From the NCBI GenBank assembly GCA_030539985.1, contig JAUNXD010000033.1, forward strand, positions 1 to 11,305: a DNA stretch of 11,305 bases. Direction: 5' to 3'. Below are positions 1 to 6,265 of the stretch, one piece after another (positions within the stretch are counted from its first letter, which is position 1; each line of letters starts with the position of its first letter). This DNA is from Methanobrevibacter sp. (GTDB taxonomy: Archaea; Methanobacteriota; Methanobacteria; Methanobacteriales; Methanobacteriaceae). The position numbers were made by a program, and so were the translations under genes. The notes under the pieces were generated by a model that worked only from the letters and a program-made list of their open reading frames with translations, had not been told where the DNA came from and searched no databases.

Positions 1-144
1 TATAAAAGTTTTTGTATTTTATTTATTTTTTATTAATTTTTTTAGATAATTAACTAATCGTATTTTTTTGATTACAATTTTTTATAATTTATGATTGAAA
101 ATATAAATTTAATTTCAGATTTTATTTTTTGCAATATTGTTATC

Positions 145-150
145 AAAAAA
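145..150 (-). terminator. U-tract terminator candidate after trm1
   Basis: Read on the minus strand, a run of six T residues lies about five bases past the trm1 stop codon. Archaeal termination commonly uses such oligo-T tracts without a hairpin. The rest of the 1-154 stretch is very AT-rich, has more T-runs on the plus strand, and holds no gene that I can support. Confidence 0.35.
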
Positions 151-154
151 CTCT

Positions 155-1318
155 TTAAATTTCATTTAATCTTGTTAAAATATTTTTAATATCTTCAATT
201 CCGGCATCACTTTTTATGCCCAACGGGTTGTAATGGGTTTTTATCGCTTCAAATCCATCATTTTTAAGTTCATCCAAAATCAAATCGAACTTTGGTGCAC
301 TGACTTTCAATGATTTACATATTGTGTGGACGTCATAAAATGTTGCAGGGGCACTAGATTCGATAAGACATTTATTCAATAATTTTAAGGCTTCTTTTTC
401 ACGGTTGATCTTTTTATAGTTGGTTTCATCAATCATTTTTCGGATAAATTCTCCATCCTGAATGTCTCCCAACCATAATGGCCCTGCATGAACCATTTTT
501 TCACCGCAAACAGGACACACATCATCAATAGGGCTTGCCAGTCCATTGCGGGTCTGTCTGTATAGGCAGTTTTTGCAGTGGCTGATGTATCCAATATTTT
601 TCAGGGATTCATCGGTTTTTTTAGAGCCTTTCTTGACTTCAAGATACAGTCTCATGTAATGTTCTGTGCTGTGGGACATTTTGACTTCAATGTATTTTGC
701 ATATTTTGAAAGAGTGAGAGCAACAAAACCTGCCAATATTCTGATTCCGGTTTCATGGCAGTATTCGCTTTTATATGGTTTTGAATTGTATTTGCGAATG
801 CAGGGTTCCGGGTATGTTCCGCACAATGCTGATGTGTCTGTTGCGGTAACGCATAAAAGTGAATTTCTACGGGAGCAGTATCCTGCTGAGTCTAAAAATG
901 GTGAAGGGGTTCCAAATGGATCAATATCAATAACATCGAATTCTCCACGTTTCATCCTCAAAAACATGCTGGCGTCATGTTGATAAACTTCAACATCATT
1001 TAAATCATTCAATTCAATGTTGTAGCGTTCAAAATGATTGGCTGTTTCGCTTATATCATTGATTGAAACTTCGCCAACACCATCGATTTCGTTTTTATAT
1101 CTTATGCCTCTTATTCCGCTTCCTCCAAACAAATCGCAGATGTTTATTTCACGTTCCTGCTCTTTTTGAAAAACTTGGATTGCGAGAATTGACAAATCCC
1201 TATTTAATTCCATATGAGGATTGTAAAAAACCGGTGCCGCTGAGGACACTTTTTCATACTCTGGAAATTCAATTTTGGTCAATCCCTCTTCAACAGTTAC
1301 TATTTTATATTCGTCCAT
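155..1318 (-). CDS. trm1: tRNA (guanine(26)-N2)-dimethyltransferase Trm1
   Basis: This enzyme uses S-adenosylmethionine to methylate guanine-26 of tRNA twice, at the junction of the D and anticodon stems. The 387-residue protein looks complete. It has the Trm1 signature FYNPHMELNRDLS (about 31-43), the SAM-binding loop DLFGGSGIRGIR (62-73), the catalytic DIDPFGTPSPFLDSA block (131-145) and TATDTSALCG (158-167). A zinc-binding cysteine set follows at C248, C251, C268 and C271, and the C-terminal domain ends with a THYNPLGIKSD motif near 361-371. The ATG start is preceded by a GTGAG stretch that could act as a Shine-Dalgarno site. It is transcribed divergently from the aminotransferase gene, with 73 bases between the two starts, and looks monocistronic. 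The assignment is very secure. Confidence 0.96.
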   Translation of the reverse strand: MDEYKIVTVEEGLTKIEFPEYEKVSSAAPVFYNPHMELNRDLSILAIQVFQKEQEREINICDLFGGSGIRGIRYKNEIDGVGEVSINDISETANHFERYNIELNDLNDVEVYQHDASMFLRMKRGEFDVIDIDPFGTPSPFLDSAGYCSRRNSLLCVTATDTSALCGTYPEPCIRKYNSKPYKSEYCHETGIRILAGFVALTLSKYAKYIEVKMSHSTEHYMRLYLEVKKGSKKTDESLKNIGYISHCKNCLYRQTRNGLASPIDDVCPVCGEKMVHAGPLWLGDIQDGEFIRKMIDETNYKKINREKEALKLLNKCLIESSAPATFYDVHTICKSLKVSAPKFDLILDELKNDGFEAIKTHYNPLGIKSDAGIEDIKNILTRLNEI

Positions 1319-1352
1319 TACTTCTCACTCGTAGTTTTTTTTAATAACTATT

Positions 1353-1360
1353 TTTATATA
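1353..1360. promoter_or_regulatory. TATA box candidate between trm1 and the aminotransferase gene
   Basis: TTTATATA matches the archaeal box A consensus on the plus strand. Its centre lies about 26 bases before position 1382, so it fits transcription of the aminotransferase gene with a short leader that starts around the GGTGAT ribosome-binding site. Its reverse complement, TATATAAA, lies at a suitable distance for a trm1 start near 1331. No other good box is visible in the gap, so one element may serve both genes. This is inference from spacing only. Confidence 0.45.
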
Positions 1361-1381
1361 GTATAGAAATTTAATCTAATT

Positions 1382-1387
1382 GGTGAT
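1382..1387 (+). promoter_or_regulatory. Shine-Dalgarno site that decides the start of the aminotransferase gene
   Basis: GGTGAT pairs with the archaeal 16S rRNA 3' end and lies four bases before GTG at 1392. In-frame alternatives TTG (1380) and ATG (1386) overlap or precede this site, which makes them less likely. A near-identical AGGTGA sits four bases before the start of the thiamine-binding gene in the same window. Confidence 0.45.
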
Positions 1388-1391
1388 GAAT

Positions 1392-2498
1392 GTGTCAAAT
1401 ATTAAAGTTCCTATTGCAAAACCAATAATTGGCGATGAAGAAATAGAAAATGTAGTTGAAGTAATGAAATCCGGAATGATTGCTCAAGGCCCTAAAGTTG
1501 AAGAATTTGAACAAAAATTCGCTGAATGGGTTGGAGCAGACTATGGTATTGCTGTTAACTCCGGAACCGCTGCATTGCACACTGCACTGCTTGCATGTGG
1601 CATTGAAGAGGGAGATGAGGTAATTACAACACCTTTCACATTTATTGCAAGCGGCAATTCAATTGTATACACTGGAGCAAAGCCTGTATTTGCAGACATC
1701 GATTTAAAGACATATACATTAGACCCGGATACAGTTGAAGATTTGATTACTGAAAATACCAAAGCCATCGTGCCGGTTCAACTTTATGGTCAGGCTGCAG
1801 ATATGGACCGCATCAATGAAATTGCTGAAAAATATGGTTTAATTATCATAGAGGATGCAGCACAGGCTCATGGAGCAACATGCAATGGTCAAAAAGTGGG
1901 CAGTATAGGAGACATGTCCTGTTTCAGTTTTTACCCAACAAAGAATATGACCACTTCAGAAGGCGGAATGATTACCACTGACGATGAGGATTTGGCTGAA
2001 AGTGCAAAGATGTTCAGGGCACATGGGGCTAGCGTCAGATATCACCACGATGCAATAGGATACAACTTCAGAATGACTGATATTTCAGCAGCGATAGGCC
2101 TTGCCCAATTGGATAAAATAGACGGATTCAATGATAAGAGAATTGCAAATGCAGACTATTTAAACAATGGTTTAAAAGACATTGAGGGGGTCATAACCCC
2201 TTATTGTGCTCCTGGATCAAAGCATGTGTACCACCAGTATACAATTAGGGTGGAAAAAGGAGACCGTGACGATTGGGTTGACATAATCAATGACTGCGGT
2301 GTCGGAACAGGCATACATTATCCTATTCCTTTATACAACCAACCGATTTACAGGGCACTTGGAATTGAAGGGGATTGTCCGAATGCTGAACTTGCAGCAG
2401 ACAATGTTATTTCACTTCCTGTACATCCATCATTAACAAAACAAGATTTAGATTTAGTAATTGAAGCGGTCAAAACCGCTTCTGATGAGTTAGATTAA
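1392..2498 (+). CDS. DegT/DnrJ/EryC1/StrS family PLP-dependent aminotransferase
   Basis: This is a fold-type I, PLP-dependent aminotransferase of the family that transfers an amino group from glutamate or glutamine to keto-sugar nucleotides. From the GTG start it has 368 residues, the usual length. Visible motifs are the N-terminal PIAKPIIGDEE, NSGTAAL (56-62), the EDAAQAHGA block (154-162) whose aspartate should contact the PLP ring nitrogen, and SFYPTKNMTTSEGG (179-192) with the probable Schiff-base lysine at 184. GYNFRMTDISAAIG (223-236) and HYPIPLYNQP near 309-318 are also typical. No nucleotide-sugar dehydratase, epimerase or glycosyltransferase gene is nearby, so the substrate cannot be read from context. 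An ATG two codons upstream (1386) is an alternative start. The family is certain; the substrate is unknown. Confidence 0.92.
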   Translation: MSNIKVPIAKPIIGDEEIENVVEVMKSGMIAQGPKVEEFEQKFAEWVGADYGIAVNSGTAALHTALLACGIEEGDEVITTPFTFIASGNSIVYTGAKPVFADIDLKTYTLDPDTVEDLITENTKAIVPVQLYGQAADMDRINEIAEKYGLIIIEDAAQAHGATCNGQKVGSIGDMSCFSFYPTKNMTTSEGGMITTDDEDLAESAKMFRAHGASVRYHHDAIGYNFRMTDISAAIGLAQLDKIDGFNDKRIANADYLNNGLKDIEGVITPYCAPGSKHVYHQYTIRVEKGDRDDWVDIINDCGVGTGIHYPIPLYNQPIYRALGIEGDCPNAELAADNVISLPVHPSLTKQDLDLVIEAVKTASDELD

Positions 2499-2507
2499 AT
2501 TCTAACT
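2463..2507. repeat. Two tandem inverted repeats at a convergent gene junction
   Basis: The first is a perfect 8-bp stem, GAAGCGGT/ACCGCTTC (2463-2470 and 2475-2482), with a 4-base loop, inside the last codons of the aminotransferase gene. Five bases on, AGTTAGA/TCTAACT (2488-2494 and 2501-2507) forms a perfect 7-bp stem with a 6-base loop. It spans the stop codon and the 8-base gap to the convergent thiamine-binding gene. Either could fold in both transcripts. A role in 3'-end formation or transcript stability is inference. Confidence 0.5.
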
Positions 2508-2812
2508 TATCTTAACATTTTTTCTACAGTATCAACTTTAGCGTCCAAAGTTCTGTTTTCCAAATCACGCCTGTCGTCTACTTTTATAACAGTATAAACT
2601 CTGCCGATTCCAAGTTCAAAAATCGCTTCCTGAGCAGTGGCAATTGCAGAGTACAACTCTTCAAGATTATCTGCTTCTATTTGTGTTCCCATTCCTGTCA
2701 ATTGATAGTTTAGACCTGAATTCTTAATTGACTGGACTGCAGCGGTTACATAATCCTTACATTCTGTTGTCTCTGTTCCTACAGGCAATATTGCAAAATC
2801 ACATGTTATCAT
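2507..2812 (-). CDS. MTH1187-family thiamine-binding protein
   Basis: This is a small cytosolic protein of 101 residues, the normal length for the MTH1187/YkoF-like (formerly DUF77) family. Members have a ferredoxin-like fold, form oligomers and have been linked to binding of thiamine or related ligands. The signature is visible as DFAILPVGTETTEC at the N terminus (5-18) and YQLTGMGTQIEAD (36-48), followed by the LEELYSAIATAQEAIFELG helix region. The start is well supported: AGGTGA (minus strand, 2822-2817) lies four bases before the ATG. The gene ends eight bases from the convergent aminotransferase gene and diverges from the tRNA-thiolation gene across 51 bases. No thiamine biosynthesis or transport gene is adjacent, so the physiological ligand is not shown by context. 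Confidence 0.88.
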   Translation of the reverse strand: MITCDFAILPVGTETTECKDYVTAAVQSIKNSGLNYQLTGMGTQIEADNLEELYSAIATAQEAIFELGIGRVYTVIKVDDRRDLENRTLDAKVDTVEKMLR

Positions 2813-2816
2813 ATTT

Positions 2817-2822
2817 TCACCT
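2817..2822 (-). promoter_or_regulatory. Strong Shine-Dalgarno site of the thiamine-binding gene
   Basis: AGGTGA on the minus strand is a close match to the anti-Shine-Dalgarno complement at ideal spacing (four bases) to the ATG at 2812. A TTTATAG box centred near 2849 on the same strand would place the transcript start about ten bases before the start codon, which fits a short leader. Confidence 0.6.
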
Positions 2823-2863
2823 GGTAAAATTATTTATTTAACTTTCTATAAATCAATTTAGTA

Positions 2864-3742
2864 ATGGTGAAATTAAACAAAGATGAATTCAACGACAAGA
2901 TTTTTACAAGAATCAATAATCTTATCCGAGATTATGAATTGATTAGGGAGGGCGAATTAATAGCTGTTGCATTGTCCGGAGGCAAGGACAGTGTTTTGAC
3001 TTTGCATGCCCTCAAAAATTATCAGCAATTTCTTGACTTTGATTTGGTGGCTATAAGCGTTGATGAGGGTATTGAGGGTTACCGCCAGCATGGTATAGAT
3101 TCAGCCATTCAAAATGCCAAGGATTTGAATGTAAAACTTGTTCAAAAGTCATTTAAGGATGAAGAGGGTTTTGCGTTAGATGACATTTATTCTGATTTTA
3201 AAAGTGCATGCATTCCATGTGGTGTTTTCAGAAGGAATATCCTAAATAAAACAGCTTATGAGTTGGGTGCCGTCAAGATAGCTACTGGCCATAACTTGGA
3301 TGATGAGATTCAATCTTTTTTAATGAGTTTTGCTCGTGGTGACACCATAAAGTTTTCCAAATTCGGGCCTGAACTTGATGTAATTCATCCAAAATTAGTT
3401 CCTAGAATAAAGCCGTTATGGAACACTCCTGAAAAGGAGGTTGGAATGTGGGCCGTAATAAACGGCATTGACATTCACCTGGATGAATGTCCTTATTCTC
3501 ATTTGTCGCTTAGGGCAAAAATTAAGGAATTTTTAAATGTCAGTGAAGACAAATATCCGGGAATAAAAAGTAATGTGATGGATTCGTTTAATAAAATATT
3601 AACTTTTGAAAATGATATAAGCACAAACCTTAATGAATGTGAAGTTTGCGGTGAGCCGACTTCATCTAATGTATGTAAGGCCTGTGAGTTAAAAAGGGAA
3701 ATAATTTCTCCAGATTGCGAAGGCCATATAGAACACGAATAG
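2864..3742 (+). CDS. tRNA 2-thiolation enzyme, Ncs6/TtuA family (TIGR00269-type)
   Basis: This adenylating sulfurtransferase installs 2-thiouridine in tRNA. Relatives modify wobble U34 (NcsA/Ncs6) or U54 (TtuA), and the sequence alone does not settle which. The 292-residue protein has the PP-loop SGGKDS (38-43), VDEGIEGYR (66-74), the CIPC pair (C116, C119) in CIPCGVFRR, TGHNLDDE (141-148), and a third cysteine, C209, in DECPYS. These three cysteines fit the set that holds the Fe-S cluster in the family. A C-terminal zinc ribbon is present (C259, C262, C271, C274). The N-terminal zinc ribbon seen in TtuA-type homologues is absent. An in-frame stop at 2849-2851 and only 51 bases of upstream gap rule out a missed extension. 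The last 54 bases overlap the antisense antiporter gene. Confidence 0.9.
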   Translation: MVKLNKDEFNDKIFTRINNLIRDYELIREGELIAVALSGGKDSVLTLHALKNYQQFLDFDLVAISVDEGIEGYRQHGIDSAIQNAKDLNVKLVQKSFKDEEGFALDDIYSDFKSACIPCGVFRRNILNKTAYELGAVKIATGHNLDDEIQSFLMSFARGDTIKFSKFGPELDVIHPKLVPRIKPLWNTPEKEVGMWAVINGIDIHLDECPYSHLSLRAKIKEFLNVSEDKYPGIKSNVMDSFNKILTFENDISTNLNECEVCGEPTSSNVCKACELKREIISPDCEGHIEHE

Positions 3743-4651
3743 CAATATTAAAACTACACCTTCTTTTTTATCATATTTGTCCTGTGTTTTACCGAATATG
3801 AAACATATTATGGTAACAATCACCATAAAGATAACATCAATAAGCATGCTTGGATCTAATGGTATTGCACTTATGGCACTGCTTGCCCCCAATACGAAAA
3901 GTATGTTAAAGATGTTTGATCCTATAACGTTACCTATAACCAGTTGATTTTCTCCTTTCTTTAAAGCAGTGATTGAAGTTACAAATTCAGGTAATGAGGT
4001 ACCGATTGCAACAATGGTTAAACCTACCAATGTTTCACTCATTCCGAATGCGATTGCTATATCTGAAGCGCTGTTTACAACCAAATCTCCACCCAATACG
4101 ATGCCTGCAAGACCAATCAGTATATAAAGAACACTTCTTGTTGTGGTGAGTTTCGGTTTGTCCACATAGTTTGTGCTTCCGGATTTGAATGCTGATCTGA
4201 TGATGAAAAACAGATAAACAATCATTATGATCAGTAAAATTATGCCTTCAATAGAGGAGATGTCCCAACCTAAGACAATAAATATTGCAAATAAGAATGT
4301 AATTCCTACAAGGAAAGGCAAATCTCTGTTAAGGACCTCCTTTTCCATTAATAATTCACTAAGTAATGCTGAAACACCAATTACCATTAATATGTTGAAC
4401 ATATTACTTCCGATGACATTACTTACTGCCATTGCATTATTTCCGGTTAAGGAAGAGGTAATTGAAACAGCCGCTTCAGGCGCACTTGTTCCAAAAGCGA
4501 CGATTGTCAGACCAACAATAATGGTAGGAACTTTTAAATGTGACGCGATACTGCTTGCTCCATCAACAAACAAATCGGAACCTTTAATTAAAAATACGAA
4601 TCCTACAATTAACAATACTATTTGAATTATTATGGATGCATCCATAGTCAT
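3689..4651 (-). CDS. Calcium/sodium antiporter, CaCA superfamily (YrbG/NCX_Mj-like)
   Basis: This integral membrane protein exchanges cations, most likely Na+ or H+ against Ca2+. The 320 residues form about ten membrane segments as two inverted halves. Each half has an alpha-repeat: GTSAPE (54-59) with SNVIGSNMFN (77-86), and GTSLPE (217-222) with GNVIGSNIFN (240-249). Aligned by spacing to the M. jannaschii exchanger NCX_Mj, ion-ligand positions E59, S82, N86, E222 and S245 are kept, while the place of Asp240 is N249. The ATG overlaps the upstream CNNM-type stop codon (ATGA), so translation is probably coupled. A second ATG two codons later has a better-spaced GAGG and may be the true start. 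The final membrane segment is encoded antisense to the 3' end of the tRNA-thiolation gene. Confidence 0.92.
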   Translation of the reverse strand: MTMDASIIIQIVLLIVGFVFLIKGSDLFVDGASSIASHLKVPTIIVGLTIVAFGTSAPEAAVSITSSLTGNNAMAVSNVIGSNMFNILMVIGVSALLSELLMEKEVLNRDLPFLVGITFLFAIFIVLGWDISSIEGIILLIIMIVYLFFIIRSAFKSGSTNYVDKPKLTTTRSVLYILIGLAGIVLGGDLVVNSASDIAIAFGMSETLVGLTIVAIGTSLPEFVTSITALKKGENQLVIGNVIGSNIFNILFVLGASSAISAIPLDPSMLIDVIFMVIVTIICFIFGKTQDKYDKKEGVVLILLFVFYMAFAIWRNYFPF

Positions 4652-5964
4652 TCCTCATCATCTTCCTCTGGACCTAAATCGGTAACTATAACCTTATCAA
4701 TCTGATGTCCGTCCATGTCTATGATTTCAAAAACAAACCTTCCGCACTCATAAATGTCTTCCTCATTTGGAATGGTTCCGCTTATACTGAGTATGAATCC
4801 GGCTAAAGTGGTATAATTGTCCTCTTCCTCGTCAGGTAATGAATCTTTAAAGTTGAAAAGCTCTTTGAATCTGTCAATAGGGTATCTTCCATCAATAAGC
4901 CATGTGCCGTCAGCCCTTTGAATCGCCTGAGGTTCGGCTTCCTCATCGATTCCAGGAATGTCTCCCACAATGCCCTCAAGCAAATCGTTTAATGTGATTA
5001 ATCCTTCAACACTTCCAAATTCATCAATAACAAGGGACATATGGACGTATCCTTGATTTTCCTTAAATTCCCTGAGCAATTCCAATGTTTCCATATGTTC
5101 GGATACTACCAACGGTTCCTTTACAATCTTGTGAACGTCAAATTCCTCATCACTGAACATTGCGGACAGTATGTCCTTTGCCTGTACGACTCCAATGAAA
5201 TCATCAAGTTCTCCAGAAGCTATTGGAAAAATGGATCTTTTACTTTCAATAATTTTCACTTTATTGATTTCTCGCTCATCCTCCAAATCAATCCAGATTA
5301 TCTCATTTCTAGGAGTCATTATGCTTTCAACTTTTTGGTCGTCAAGTTTGAAAACCCTTTTGATTATGTCTTCCTCTTCTTTTTCAATAGTTCCGTCTTC
5401 TCTTCCTTCCTTAATCATCAGTTCGATTTCCTCTTCGGTTACCACATCGTCATTCTTATTTTCAATTCTAAGTAACCATAAAAGAAAACTGCTTGATTTG
5501 GCTAAAACGAAACTGACAGGTTTTGAAACTTTTTCAAGAACCACCATACTTTTTGCAACTTTTAGAGAAATCCTTTCAGGGTCATTTAAAGCAATGACCT
5601 TAGGTACGATTTCTCCAACAACCAATGTCAGATAAGTGGTAACAATAACAACTATTGCAACGCTTATGGGTTCGTTGTATGGTATAAATGAAATGTATTT
5701 GGAAAGGGGTTCTGCTAATGTGACTCCACCAAAAGCCCCTGTCAAGACACCGATTAATGAGATTCCAATCTGTACTGTAGACAGAAATTCATTAGGATCT
5801 TCCAATAAATCAAAAACAATTTGTGCGTTTTTATTTCCTTCTTCTAAATATTTCTGCATTTTTGCTTTTCTAATTGATACGACCGCAAGTTCTGCCATTG
5901 ATAAGTATCCTGTAAGGATTATTAAAATTAATATAATAACTATTTCCAATATCGTCCCAATCAT
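4648..5964 (-). CDS. CNNM/CorC-type membrane protein (DUF21, CBS pair, CorC/HlyC domain)
   Basis: This belongs to the family annotated as hemolysin-like or CNNM/CorC, whose members are implicated in Mg2+ and other divalent-cation efflux. The name hemolysin is historical. From the ATG it has 438 residues, a full-length architecture. An N-terminal DUF21 membrane domain (about 1-165) has hydrophobic segments near 4-26, 60-80 and 100-125 and the GEIVPK motif (117-122). A cytosolic CBS pair follows (about 215-340; IMTPRNE at 215-221, VIDEFGSVEGLITLNDLLE near 312-330). The C-terminal CorC/HlyC transporter-associated domain spans about 345-433 and ends in an acidic tail. A TTG codon three residues upstream is an alternative start. 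It lies 19 bases after the DUF1922 gene and overlaps the antiporter gene by four bases, so a cation-handling operon is likely. Confidence 0.9.
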   Translation of the reverse strand: MIGTILEIVIILILIILTGYLSMAELAVVSIRKAKMQKYLEEGNKNAQIVFDLLEDPNEFLSTVQIGISLIGVLTGAFGGVTLAEPLSKYISFIPYNEPISVAIVVIVTTYLTLVVGEIVPKVIALNDPERISLKVAKSMVVLEKVSKPVSFVLAKSSSFLLWLLRIENKNDDVVTEEEIELMIKEGREDGTIEKEEEDIIKRVFKLDDQKVESIMTPRNEIIWIDLEDEREINKVKIIESKRSIFPIASGELDDFIGVVQAKDILSAMFSDEEFDVHKIVKEPLVVSEHMETLELLREFKENQGYVHMSLVIDEFGSVEGLITLNDLLEGIVGDIPGIDEEAEPQAIQRADGTWLIDGRYPIDRFKELFNFKDSLPDEEEDNYTTLAGFILSISGTIPNEEDIYECGRFVFEIIDMDGHQIDKVIVTDLGPEEDDEE

Positions 5965-5983
5965 TTTTAACAAACCATTAAAA

Positions 5984-6199
5984 CTATTTCAATTCGCTGG
6001 CTTTCATAAAGCCAGTGTTTCCATATATTTTATCTTGCATTTGCTGAACTGCTTCTGATGCATCTTCTCTTGTAGCTACTTTTTGGAAAATACGTCTTGA
6101 TTTAACCTTAAGGGTTTTTCCACATACGCATTTGCGGGTAGCTACCCCTTCCTTAGCATACAATGCTCTTCCACAGTCACAACGAAATATTAAATACAT
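5984..6199 (-). CDS. DUF1922 (MTH1184-like) small zinc-ribbon protein
   Basis: This 71-residue protein has one compact zinc ribbon with cysteine pairs spaced C-x-C: C7 and C9 in CDCG, and C24 and C26 in CVCG. A basic stretch, KTLKVKSRR, and a helical C-terminal half rich in Ala, Glu and Gln follow. The pattern and length match the DUF1922 family, whose M. thermautotrophicus member MTH1184 has a solved structure but no known function. Nucleic-acid binding is a reasonable guess from the basic ribbon but is not demonstrated. The ATG is preceded by a weak ATGGAAAA stretch. The stop lies 19 bases before the CNNM-type gene on the same strand, which suggests co-transcription. Confidence 0.85.
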   Translation of the reverse strand: MYLIFRCDCGRALYAKEGVATRKCVCGKTLKVKSRRIFQKVATREDASEAVQQMQDKIYGNTGFMKASELK

Positions 6200-6265
6200 G
6201 TTATTTTTCCATTTAAAATTAATAGTAATTATAATTTCATTAATATATTATTTAAAACTAATTAT

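Noticed and set aside
1..154. T-rich stretches as a possible RNA gene or promoter region
   Set aside because: The DNA is almost pure A+T with no stable stem, tRNA-like arm or conserved motif; only a short terminator candidate can be supported.
2187..2200. GGGGT/ACCCC inverted repeat in the aminotransferase gene
   Set aside because: The 5-bp stem is explained by codon choice in the middle of the gene and has no nearby regulatory context.
4227..4625. 132-codon open frame on the plus strand inside the antiporter gene
   Set aside because: It mirrors the conserved alpha-repeat region on the other strand and has no domain or start signal of its own.
5171..5635. 154-codon open frame on the plus strand inside the CNNM-type gene
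   Set aside because: It is antisense to a clearly conserved CBS/DUF21 gene and its low-complexity Ser-rich translation is typical of an antisense shadow.
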